Positions 11,951-21,900 of a stretch of 64,000 nt of DNA are shown piece after piece. Below the pieces are notes generated by a model. The model was not told the origin of the DNA. It worked only from the letters and a program-made list of their open reading frames with translations, and searched no databases. How positions within the stretch are numbered: position 1 is the stretch's first letter; every line of letters begins with the position of its first letter. A program made the position numbers and the translations under genes. Source of the stretch: Symsagittifera roscoffensis (Eukaryota > Xenacoelomorpha > Acoela > Convolutidae); contig NC_087071.1 of NCBI RefSeq assembly GCF_963678635.1, positions 34,153,680 to 34,217,679 on the forward strand. Direction: 5' to 3'.

Positions 11951-12364
11951 GTGATGTGCGAGAGGGTGTTAGGCCAAAGACCAAGTTACATGTAATATGT
12001 GATATGTGTGTTATGTTATGTTATGTTATGTTAGGTGTTGAGCTATTAAGGTCATGGGTAAGTAGGGGTTAGTGACCATGAACAACTTTTAAATGACGAT
12101 TTTGGGAATAGATCCAAAGTTTGGACTGTCCAATCTTAGGTCGTATTCCAAAATTTTAGAAACCAATTGATTTTAATAAATTTTAGGATAAATATCTTTT
12201 TACCTGAACTGTTTTTAAGCAAATTTAGTTTTAACGATGTGTGTTAAGGTGAAATTGACAAGTGTGACATTCGTGATTTCTTTTCTAGATCCTGATTGAT
12301 CATTTAATTACTCATTTGAGTCAAAACTTGAAATCGAAATCAAATCAAACTTGAGAAGAATAGA
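11951..12364 (+). other. Spacer between Gag-Pol and ORF2 in element A (no gene)
   Basis: AT-rich non-coding spacer. It contains a TTATG pentanucleotide run at about 12010-12034, matched by an ATAAC run at the same place in B. GGTCAT and ATGACC-type segments near 12049-12082 could form a weak hairpin. No promoter or splice signal can be identified with confidence, so how ORF2 is expressed is not shown. Confidence 0.7.
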
Positions 12365-14098
12365 ATGGACAACTTCAACCTAGATGAATTGATGGACCTG
12401 GCAGAGGCATATGTAGGACCGATGGTAGATGCGATCTATCGTCGGCTGATTGAACGAGACTTCGCTCTGGAGGACCCAGAGGTGGTCATGTTGCTGACCT
12501 CCCTGATCAATATCTTGGGGCACGACAACCGTGGGGACCGCCCCACGGAAGTCCTGTTGATGGCAGCCTATGGAGAAAGAGGAGTACTAGACCGCCCGAA
12601 CATGAGAGTGATGAGGTGGAGAAACGGGGCTCTCTCAGGGAGTGACTTGGCGAATGAGCCTGGGTTGGGAAGTTCTAGGACTTACCAACCAGGTGAGATG
12701 CCAATGCCCTCCAAGCCTAAACCTGGGCTGACGAGAATGCATAGAGAAATGAACAGCGAGGCGACCTCGTCTGGTCCACCACTGAGAGCAGCTGTGCCAC
12801 CAAAAAGGGCGAAAGTAACGCAGAAGGTTCAGACGAACCAAACCATGCAAGATCTGGACGAGATGAACGATCATCTGAAGAGAACGGAGAAGGAGTTGAA
12901 CGATATGACGAAGACCATGCTGGCGATGGAGGAAGACCGGGATGTGTGGAGAAAGTTGTTTGAAGACTGCAACAAAAAGCAAGGTCAAGAGATCGAACGC
13001 TTGAGGCAGGAGTACAAAGAGCGATCGGAGCAGGCGGCGTTGACCACAGCCGTGGAGAAAGTGATACCTGCAAGGGATATTCCTCGTGGGCAGTCCCCGA
13101 TGGAGCTCTTGACACCTCGAGAAATGAGTCAAACAACGGAGACACGGCTTCCAGCAGAGACGAATCGAGTAACAATCCCGGATCCTAGTGACACCTTGGG
13201 TGATCCCGTCGTAGAACAGACAGTGAGAAAACTGATAGAGACAGCTGGACGATTGGTCGCTAACAAGAATGCACCAGGTTCCGGGGTGACTGCACCCTAT
13301 GGAACGATTTACGATACGGGCAGAGTACAACTCTCCCAGACAGTAATCAGACAAGGGATAAGTGACGTGACGCCACTCAGGGGGAGTTCGAGAATCCCAG
13401 AGAGAAAAGTAAGGAAGATGCCAGCGAAGAAAGTATCTCGCGTAATAGACGTGCAGAAGAATAATCAATTGAAGTATAGTTTCACGGGAGTTCCGGAGAC
13501 AGATCCGAGAGCCTGCTTCAATCGAGCTACCTGGAGCCCGGCTGTGAACCTCTCGGGACCACCACTCGGGACATCACACCTGATTTTGGGAGACAGCTTA
13601 GTCCGAGTGCTAACGAATTTGAGGACCTCATGGGTCACCACGGTGATGGCCTTTGGAGGCGCGACAATTGCCCAATTATACCGGATGGTAGAGCTGATGA
13701 ATCCCGGGAGGATACCCAGTGTGATGATATTAGTTGGGACGAATGATATCTCCAGAGGATCAGACGAGCAGGAAGCACTGTGGGAATCAATGATGGTGTG
13801 TTTGTTCACCACTCTCTGGCAGAAGTTCAGTTGCGCGGTACTGACCGTTTGCACGGTGCCAATGAACGCAAGAAGCCTGACAGCATCAGGAAGATGGCAC
13901 AACGAGGGAGTCATGAGATGGAACAACATCTTAAGAAACCTAGCAAATCGAAATGCCGGAAGAATGATCCTTATGGACATTGAACACGAATTGAGAGCCA
14001 TGGAGCAAGCCAGACTGACTTCGGATGGCATCCACTTTGACACAAACGAGAGAACAATTGCGGAAATTATATTGTCTAAAAGATTTAGATCTTTTTGA
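12365..14098 (+). pseudogene. Element A ORF2 N-terminal part with SGNH/GDSL hydrolase domain
   Basis: Starts at ATG 12365, aligned with the start of ORF2 in B. Residues 1-120 form a conserved N-terminal domain, 150-230 include a coiled coil, and about 405-575 form an SGNH/GDSL hydrolase domain. Motifs: block I ILGDSLV with the nucleophile Ser411 (13595-13597), block II Gly in FGGAT, block III VGTND with Asn460 (13742-13744), block V DGIHF with Asp554 and His557 (14033-14035). SGNH enzymes hydrolyse esters of lipids, acetylated sugars or peptides; the substrate here is unknown. No signal peptide or membrane helix is visible. The frame ends at 14098 just after the domain, where about 2200 codons present in B are deleted. 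The retained catalytic residues make activity possible despite the truncation. Confidence 0.85.
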
Positions 14099-14705
14099 GA
14101 CAATGTGCAAAGTTCTAAACATTCCGATGGAAGTGAAGAAGATATGGGCAAGAAAACGATTGATGCCATGGTTCAGAGCTAACATGACTGCGTGGTTGTA
14201 CGAGTATGCGAAAAAGCATATGTCGAAGCATGGCAGAGTGTACAGTGAATATCAGCTGGACATTGAGGCAGGAGCTTTCAAGCGAGCTTTCGTGACTCAT
14301 CGGAATGCAGTGACCACCGCTGTGAAAAGAATTTCCAGAACGAGTGAGCGTGGTGGAAATGAGAAAGCAGAGATGCTGAAAGAAGATCTGGAGAGAAACG
14401 TGACGTTGTGTCTCCACAACAGCTTCTGTAGAAACAGAGAATCCAACGTGGATCCTCTACCTTGTTGTAAACAGAGGGTAGAAGAGCAGAAGTGTTGGAG
14501 GACGGCTTCCAACAGCGTCAGGATAGTCAACGACGTGCGTGCTACAAGACACGGAAACCGAAAGTGCGGAGTCAGCATCGCAGGACGAGGAAATGGAACA
14601 TTGATGAATGGTCGAGAAAACAAGAGGCAACAAGAAAGAAAGTTAGAAGAATCTAGAAGTTTTAGAACTTCTAAACGACGAAAAAAGAAGAGAACAAAGA
14701 AATGA
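14078..14705 (+). pseudogene. Element A ORF2 C-terminal remnant
   Basis: About 205 residues in a different frame from the SGNH part, homologous to the extreme C-terminal region of ORF2 in B (shared RLMPWFRA, THRNAVTTAVKR, LCLHNSFCRNRE and LPCC motifs). The deletion junction lies at about 14070-14090. The domain is helical and basic with conserved cysteines near residues 130-150; I do not recognise it. The last 60 residues are highly basic in A but acidic in B, so one of the copies may read a shifted frame at the end. Open upstream codons from 14025 belong to the overlapping SGNH frame and should not be counted. Confidence 0.75.
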
Positions 14706-15407
14706 TGAAGAAAAAATAAAACTCAGAATTGTTTTATGTGTGTGAAAAACTCAAGTGAGAAACCAAGCAACCAAGTTGTAATTGAAAACTGAAACATTTT
14801 GTTGAGTTCGGAAATTGTTGCATTTATAAATTTGCATTTTGATTTTAGCAGAAGTGGCTTTAGAGACACTTATTATTTATTTAGAAAGGCTTAAGAGAAG
14901 AGTATATTTAAATATTCCAGCCTGCATGATTGTTTTTAATCACTTAGGAAAACTGATCACTTTGTGGTGATATGAAAGACTTGAGTAACCTCTTGAAGAG
15001 GGAGGTTGGTACATTGTTCTTTCTAATCACAAAGTTTCTTAGTTTTAATATTCAGGACAATAAACAAGCAAGATTTCCGAAGGGAAGAAGCATAGTAGGA
15101 TAATTTTAGCTTGTTGGTTGGCAGGACTGTCCTGCAAGCCAACAACTTTTAAATCTAAGAGAAAAAGTTTTAATCGGGACATAGACACTGGAAGTCAGAA
15201 AACATGTTTTATCTTAGGTCATTTTCTCAATGTGCAGATTAATGAAAGAATTTGAAGGCTATAGTGATGTAGTATGATGCCATTTATATTCTGCAGTGAG
15301 TTGATATGACGTGGGTAAAAGTAATTCCGTGCATTTTGTAAATTCTGTTCGATGGCACTGTAACCATTTTATGAACATTGCGCGATTCAATGAGGACATT
15401 GACCGGA
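14706..15407 (+). other. 3' UTR of element A with stem-loop
   Basis: Non-coding, between ORF2 and the PPT. It contains a 35-nt near-perfect stem-loop at 15111-15145 whose central CAGGAC/GTCCTG is also kept in element C (57835-57847). Nothing else gene-like is seen. Confidence 0.75.
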
Positions 15408-15421
15408 CTGTCCGGGGAGTA
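15408..15421 (+). promoter_or_regulatory. Polypurine tract of element A
   Basis: CTGTCCGGGGAGTA directly precedes the 3' LTR, the position where plus-strand DNA synthesis is primed in LTR elements. B (16912-16928) and C (57561-57573) have the same tract at the same place. Confidence 0.8.
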
Positions 15422-16341
15422 TGTGACATTCGACCAGAATGGCCAAAATGCAGTCTCTGCAGAATTCGGTATTTTAGCAGCAAGCCTTCCGAATTGGCGA
15501 TTTAGAACGGATAAGGACGTTATTTGAACGATTGGCCAAACGGTGAAGGCTAGAAGATATTGGAATTCTAAATTTTAAATTTTCGAAATGATGACGTAAC
15601 ATTTCTGAGAAATGTTAAAACGGCCATTTTAGCTAAAATAGCAGAAAGAAACAGAACAACTTTTATCTGCGATTACGAACAGTACGAAATCGAGACTAAA
15701 AAACAACAACGAACTACCGAACAGCAGAGGACGTTCCGAGTTGCAACTATTGTGCTGTTACAATAGTTGCAGGGCCGTTGCGAACAACGGTGAAGGGTGA
15801 AAACCAGCCCTCCGAGTTAGCGTGAACCTGAGGTTAAGGAGCTTGATTCGCCGGATTCAAGAATCCGGAAGGGTCTCGGGACGGGAACTTTTATGAACTT
15901 GTATTGAATTTTAGCATCCTGTCATGTCCTGACTTGAATTTAACTGATATTTAGATTCGTTTTGACAAGAATGAGGAGCTAGGAGTTGGGGGAAAGGGTT
16001 GATCCATCTTCGATGGAGATGATGATTTTTATCTACTGAACAAAAACAATAGTAATATAATAAGTAGTAGCCCTGCTTTTAGGAGTGACCTCGTGGTCTG
16101 GGGATACTGAGACCCAGCCATGAGCTCACTAATTTTGCATGTAATTCAGTTAATTTGAGCGTTCTGGTCGAAGCCGGGGAACAGTAACGTTTTTGTCAGC
16201 CTGATGTAAGAAAGACCACCGAAAAGTACTGGCTTGGCAGAGACGGTGAAAAACATGCAAAGCTCTGTTTAGGCGCTAGCCAGTCGTCTTAAGACTTAGT
16301 TTTGTTATCCGTCGATATGTATCTTCCGGGCGAATGTTACA
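15422..16341 (+). repeat. 3' LTR of element A
   Basis: 920 bp, starting TGTGACATTCG next to the PPT and ending GCGAATGTTACA, so TG...CA termini. It aligns along its length with B's LTR (for example shared GAGACGGTGAAAAAC and the identical terminal GCGAATGTTACA). The 5' LTR is outside the window, so identity between A's own LTRs cannot be measured. The base after it (16342) begins internal LTR sequence of element B. Confidence 0.87.
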
Positions 16342-16911
16342 TCCATTGGAGATGGATTGACCCTTTCCTTTCTCTATCTACTCATGCTCTGAAATATCAA
16401 ATAATATCGGTGTTTAATTGATCTCTAGGACATTACAGCAGCTGTTATAGTTAGTTTACCCAGTCCCTTCACATATAACAGTCTCTGGGGGACCAAGCCT
16501 CCACTCCCGTGATTTTCTTGAGATAACACTCTTATCTCCTATATTTCGTGTCCCGGGAGGGTTCCGTGGTATTTCTCTTCCCCCCACTGAAGCCTCCGTC
16601 TCCACAAATATCTGTCGCTAAGGTCCTTATCGTGTGTTCTTGCCACGATAAGAGGCTCCGTAATTTTCCTGTCTCTGACACAACTGTTCGTCACAATTTC
16701 TATCGTTGTTCTGTTTTTTCGTCTTTTTTCTTCAAAATGGCCGTCTTTTTTCTATTTCTCAGAAATGTTCTCCTTCAAATCGAAATTTTAAAAATAAAAA
16801 TTCCAGAACATTCTGACCCTCCGTCGCAACACTTTTCTGTTCATAAGGCCTTTCGTCACTCTTTTTTATGTCACGGGAAGGTTGTGCTGTGTCATCCGGC
16901 AGAATGGCACA
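16342..16911 (-). repeat. 3' LTR of element B, truncated by insertion of element A
   Basis: Matches 39924-40493 base for base except two substitutions (at about 16503 and 16632). Its LTR start TGTGCCATTC is at 16911. The last 317 bp, present in the 5' LTR at 39607-39923, are missing because element A begins here. The 158-residue open frame that appears in both LTR copies on the plus strand is antisense and is not called. Confidence 0.92.
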
Positions 16912-16928
16912 TACTCCCCGGACAAGTC
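16912..16928 (-). promoter_or_regulatory. Polypurine tract of element B
   Basis: In element sense GACTTGTCCGGGGAGTA, abutting the LTR start at 16911. About 30 nt of upstream sequence are duplicated inside Pol at 27588-27640. Confidence 0.8.
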
Positions 16929-17656
16929 TCCATCAATGTCCCTATTGATCGCACAACAACGGGTTATCGTCAAGTAGGTATCCAGTTTTCTGTAACCAAT
17001 CTTACAAATCGCATAAGAAAATGAAATTTATCTACTCCACCTCAACTCACTACGTGTTCACAAATGGCATCGTACTACATCTCACTGCCTTTCAACATTT
17101 TCACAAAATTTACACCATGAGGAGTGTCCTAGATAAAATTTCTTTTCTGACTACTTACGTCATCTTGCCATAAAACTTCTTTTCGCTTCTGATTAAAAAG
17201 TGGGACGTGGCACGGCCACGCACCCGTTAAAATTAACTTAACTTCACTCACCAAGTATAATTAGTCATTTATGCCGTCCTTTCAATATTAAAACTAAGAA
17301 ACTCTGTGGCTAGGAAAGTTATTGAGTTACCCACCCTTCTCTAGCGAGTTTACTCAAACTTACCATGTCGCCACACAGTGAATTTGTGTCTCACACAGGT
17401 TAAAAACTTCAGTCGTGAATAAATAGGTAAATATACTCACCTATGCTCCTTATATACATACATAGATAGTAGCAACTAAAATCAACAATTTCAACAATTT
17501 TAACAATTGCAACATTTTCAAAGTTTGGTCTGACCAAACTAAATCAAAACAAAAAGTTTAACAAGTTCAATAATCAAAACTTGGTTGATTTGTTCAAGTT
17601 TTTACACACAAAGACAATCAAGTTTTTTCTCCTTCTCTTCTCTTCTTCTGTCATCT
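16929..17656 (-). other. 3' UTR of element B with 9-bp stem-loop
   Basis: Non-coding. A perfect 9-bp inverted repeat with a one-base centre lies at 17522-17540 (AGTTTGGTC ... GACCAAACT), beside AAC-rich runs. No gene is seen. Confidence 0.7.
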
Positions 17657-18982
17657 TCATTCCATCATTTCTCCATCCTGATGTTCAGCGTCACTGTCTT
17701 CCAGAACTTTCTCTAACATGTCCAGAGAGTTGCGGGCCGTGCCCCAACCCTCCTGTTCCAACAGCCTCGGTTTGCAACAAGGTAGCAAGTCCACATTCAT
17801 CTTCTGCTCCCGGTTCCTGCAAAAGCTGTTATGAAGACATAGGCTCACGTTTCGTTCTAGATCAGCTCTTAAGACCTCTTTCTTTTCATTTTCAGTAACA
17901 CAAGGCGCTCCAGCTACTCGCTTCACCGCCGTGGTGACCGCGTTTCTATGCGTCAGGAAAGCTCTCTTATAGGCTCCTGGTCCTATGTCTAGCTGGAAAG
18001 ATTGATAGGCTTCCGTGTTCCTTGACATGTGACGCTTCGCGCGTTCATACATCCAAGATGTCATCACTGCACGGAACCAAGGCATCAATCTTTGCCTTGA
18101 CCATATTCTTTCGATGGCTTTAGGTATTCTCAGAACCTTGCAGGTGGTTCTGAAAAGATCCAATTCACTACTCATTTTCACGTTGCTCAGCTGTTCAGGA
18201 GTCGGCATGGCCGTCTCCTGCTCATTTGTGTCCGCATAAGCCTCCAACCATCTCACTGCTAGCATGGCGCTAACCACCACGATTGACACTGGTTGATTCT
18301 GATCGGGCAACCCCGTGGAGTACAACTCCTCCACGTCCCATATTAGGATCAGATTCCCGCGTTTGGGGTACCACAACGTCTGCGCTAAGCAGTGGCAAGG
18401 ATACTCCCCATGGGTTCTCACTATGTTCCTTCGGGTCCGATACCCTGAGGCTCCCAGCAACGGTTCCACTTCCATCAGGATTCTATGTAGATCGTCTTTC
18501 TCTTCTATGGTGGGGAATTCAGTGGGTAACGCTCCACTCGCTTTCTGCTTCTGGAACTCACTCACGTTGCCTTCGTTCAGTATCATGAACTCTTCACCCA
18601 CAACGTCTTGCAACTCGCCTTCGGATCTCTTCGGGACTGCCCGAAAGATCTTTGCCAACAAGTCATATGACCTTTCTGACATTCTGGCCAACCTCACGCA
18701 CTTTGGCACAGAGAAAAGTTGGTCAACCAACACCTGTTGCGTCCTCGCATCCATCACCACCATGTGCGTGGGATACTTGCTATTACAGTATGGCGCGGAG
18801 CTTGAACCCACCATATATTTTGAACCAGTAGGTCTGTGATAGGCTTCACTATCCTTCAGATTCATTTCATTCTCTAGGGCTTCTCGCCAGCCTCCAATCT
18901 TTTGCTCTGTCTGTAATGCTCCAGGAAATATCTCTACGCTGAGGGACGTCACTAGCTCATGGGCACGCTCCAAGCGCTCGAG
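17657..18982 (-). CDS. Element B ORF2 C-terminal region, in frame after a TAG
   Basis: About 441 residues in the same frame as the main ORF2, separated only by TAG at 18983-18985. There is no nearby ATG at the front; a TTG at 18973 would be the first alternative start, so readthrough or a recent nonsense mutation is more likely than a separate gene. The last 190 residues match the C-terminal remnant in element A (RLMPWFRA, HRNAVTTAVKR, LCLHNSFCRNRE). A CC-pair (LPCC) and scattered cysteines could bind metal. The final 25 residues are acidic. I do not recognise the fold. Conservation of the C-terminal part between A and B shows it was translated in the ancestral element. Confidence 0.75.
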   Translation of the reverse strand, partial: LERLERAHELVTSLSVEIFPGALQTEQKIGGWREALENEMNLKDSEAYHRPTGSKYMVGSSSAPYCNSKYPTHMVVMDARTQQVLVDQLFSVPKCVRLARMSERSYDLLAKIFRAVPKRSEGELQDVVGEEFMILNEGNVSEFQKQKASGALPTEFPTIEEKDDLHRILMEVEPLLGASGYRTRRNIVRTHGEYPCHCLAQTLWYPKRGNLILIWDVEELYSTGLPDQNQPVSIVVVSAMLAVRWLEAYADTNEQETAMPTPEQLSNVKMSSELDLFRTTCKVLRIPKAIERIWSRQRLMPWFRAVMTSWMYERAKRHMSRNTEAYQSFQLDIGPGAYKRAFLTHRNAVTTAVKRVAGAPCVTENEKKEVLRADLERNVSLCLHNSFCRNREQKMNVDLLPCCKPRLLEQEGWGTARNSLDMLEKVLEDSDAEHQDGEMME

Positions 18983-21900
18983 CTATTCTATCGAACTCGT
19001 CATGCTACAAAATCCCAAGGCTGTGATCAGGTTTACGTCCGTCACCCCATGGCAGTCCGCGACCAATTCCATGGCACTCTTATCTGACATGCTTAATCTT
19101 CCATACAATCGTGCCAGTTGTCGATGCTGCTCGCTCAGCGTAATCAGGCAGTGTCCCATGTTACAAACATGTCCTTCCATCCCACTGTGTTGAGCCAAGC
19201 ATGTGCCTTGCTTCAACCAATTACTCGATGTACCTTCCTCGGACAGCTCCGTGGACGGGTTGCTCTTCTTCTTCATCAATCTCATGCTCAGCAGGTGATG
19301 TATCATGGCCAGATCATGTAAACTCGCATCATCATCCCTTTCCAACATGACATCCGCGGTCATGTCCCAGATTAAGCCTGCGTTAGGATGGGGACACCAG
19401 GAAGGCTTCATGAGTTCCCACATCACTACTAGACTGGTTTTCAAGGGACCGTCCCAAGAACCACAATCAAAACTCACTTGCCCTTTTAGCTCGGGAATCG
19501 AGGGTTCGACTACTCGTTCCTCCAAAATAATTCCCAGCTTGGGTTGTTCCACCATCAGCATTCCGATCTCCTTAATTCGTTCAACCCAGAAGTTGAGCAC
19601 TGTGACTTGCTCGTAGTCGAAGTATGCTTCCCTGGCTTCTTCGTTCACGAAGGGATTATACGCCATCCCTGGTATGCCAGACACGTATTGGAACGACTTC
19701 AGTCTCCCTAGTGTTGCAAACTCTTTTTGTCCTCTGACCGCTTCAATCAAGTCTCGACTCACTTTCAATTCTTTGTTGGAGTATCTTCTCACTTCTTCCA
19801 ACTTGCGATAGCTTTCCATATCATTCGACTCCTTGCTTGGCACGGTCAATGGCATGTCCTGATATAGCTCTAGGAGTGCCCTAAGGAAGTTCCTTTCGCA
19901 ATCAACTCCCTTTTGCCGAATGATCTTTATACATTCTCCCAACACAGGAGTGGGGATGCGATCCACCACGAACCTGACAAAGCAAAGGGCATCCTTTCGC
20001 TTAGCCCATGCTATCGCTGAATCGTCTTTTGAGATCAATGCTCGTTGGGCTTCCATCAATTCTAGCTCCTGTTCTCGTGATTTCAAGTCATTACTGGCTT
20101 CATACTCCGCCTTTTTGATGCCTATCAAGCACCAAGCCAGTCGTACTTGCAGATCAGTTCTCACGCAAGGATGAGCCAGGTATGCTGCCACAGCCGCAGG
20201 TGCATTCATCGTCTCATCGAAGTATTTCTGGAGGGCCGCCCTCCAAGAAATCTCTAGCAGTTTTTCCAATCCAATTTCGTTCGCTTCTGATGACATTACT
20301 GTCCCATACTCTTTTCGATTGAAGTTAGAGTTCTCCGTAAGCCCCTTCAAATAATCTTGCATGGCTCGCTTCTCGCTCCAAGCCATCAGGTGCCCTCTCG
20401 CGGAGTTCCTCGCTTTCAACATCTCCACATAACCCCCTGCCGGATCTCCCATGTGGACCGATTCCGGCACAGTTATTCGACTGTACTCGACCACGTCGAG
20501 TTGTCCTTCCAGTTTCAACTTGGCCATGTTGATTCGCGAGGGCCTGTAATCTTCAAGTCCTCCAGATCCACATTGACTGATTACTTCCATTTCTAACTTA
20601 GTGTCTGCCAGGGTTCGCGCCGTCTTCTTCGACCTTGTGGCGGTTACGGTCAGACCTGCCAAGAGCATAGGGGGTATCAGATTCTCTTTTTCTCCCCCTG
20701 TCAGCGTTGTACTATCTCCCTGCCCGCTCTCGCCTGAACGACCTGCGCTCGTTAAAGAGGTCACCACTGCGTTGGCTCTTGACTTCACCACTCTCGGGTT
20801 CATGGCTCGACTTCCTGTCTTCCCTTTTAGTCGCTTCAGCCCTTTCCTGGCTCGTCTGACAGGTAATTTCTTTGCAACATTCTGATCATCGGCACTGTCT
20901 TCTGTTACTGACTCGGTCAGAACATCCGACTCCATGGAGCTCACTATTTTCTCCAGGACCTCACGCATAATGGGTTGGTTCAATCCCACCTTCATTATGG
21001 ACTGCGTCCCATATCGTCTTATCACGTCCCAAGATTTCTCCATGAAGTTTACTCGGCTCCAGATTGCTCCTGTCTTGCCTTCCAACTCCATTTGATATCT
21101 TTCCCATTCTTCTTCTGGCAATGTGCTGAGGAACGATATCTTCATTGACTCTTCGATTTTCCTCCTCCTTGGTGACTCATAAAGCAGTTTCTGCGGATCC
21201 CTGCTTCGGCACTCTCTAGCCTGGCTTATTGGGTCCATCGGAGATAGGTCGGCTGACGCCTCCTTTGTAGGAGACATGAAGGACGATGGTGCCATTAACA
21301 ACAAACTCCCATCGACTTCCCCATCGTCATCTTCACTGAACCGGTACTCCAGCAAGTCCCTTTCCAACGCTCCTAGATCGGTCTCTCCCGATTTCTCCGT
21401 CTTGCTTCCGGTCCCATCATCGTTATCGTCCTGATCCATCAATTCATCGTCGTCCGCATCAGGTTTCGGCCTAGGTCCCGAGGGTCCTTGTCGTGCGTCT
21501 GCGCCCGAATCCGGCCGAGCCGGTACGGCCATGTCTCCTGCATGATAAAACAATTCTTCATCGACCAGGAACTCTACCAACTCCTCGCCGTGTGGGGCCA
21601 GGTCTTCTATCGTTACATATGAGCCTCCTCTGCTCTCTCTTGCCACTTCTTGCATCACCACCTTCGCTTCTCCTGACCACTTCAGTCTCGATAAGTCATC
21701 CGCGGAAGAATACACTTCGTTCCACGTTTCAGCCGAGACCTCCGGTCTCCTGGAGGGTAGTGCTTTGATCTTCTTCCTGCTCCAGGCATCGGGGAATGAG
21801 AAGTCGAACGTATGCGCGGCAGCGACGTTCCAGCTGATGAAGCGCGGCTCCATCCCTCCACTCCACTTCAGCATTCTCTTCTCCGCGTCACGAGCTGCTC

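Larger units (their letters stand above)
1..16341 (+). mobile_element. Element A: giant Ty3/gypsy-type LTR retrotransposon, 5'-truncated by window edge, defective
   Basis: This copy contains, in order, a leader (1-2355), broken Gag-Pol (2356-11950), a spacer, a shortened ORF2 (12365-14705), a 3' UTR, a PPT (15408-15421) and a 3' LTR (15422-16341). Position 1 aligns with about 640 nt downstream of the 5' LTR in element B, so the 5' LTR and primer-binding site lie to the left of the window. It carries two frameshifts and one stop within or beside pol, one frameshift in gag, and a deletion of about 6.6 kb in ORF2 relative to B. Its 3' LTR ends with TGTTACA directly against internal LTR sequence of element B, which is what an insertion of A into B's 3' LTR would give. 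Family assignment rests on the RT (YVDD), RNase H, DD35E integrase and GPY/F motifs in the order PR-RT-RH-INT. Confidence 0.93.

Noticed and set aside
16548-17024. 158-residue open frame, repeated at 40130-40603
   Set aside because: It lies antisense inside both LTRs of element B; its duplication is LTR duplication. No motif or independent conservation.
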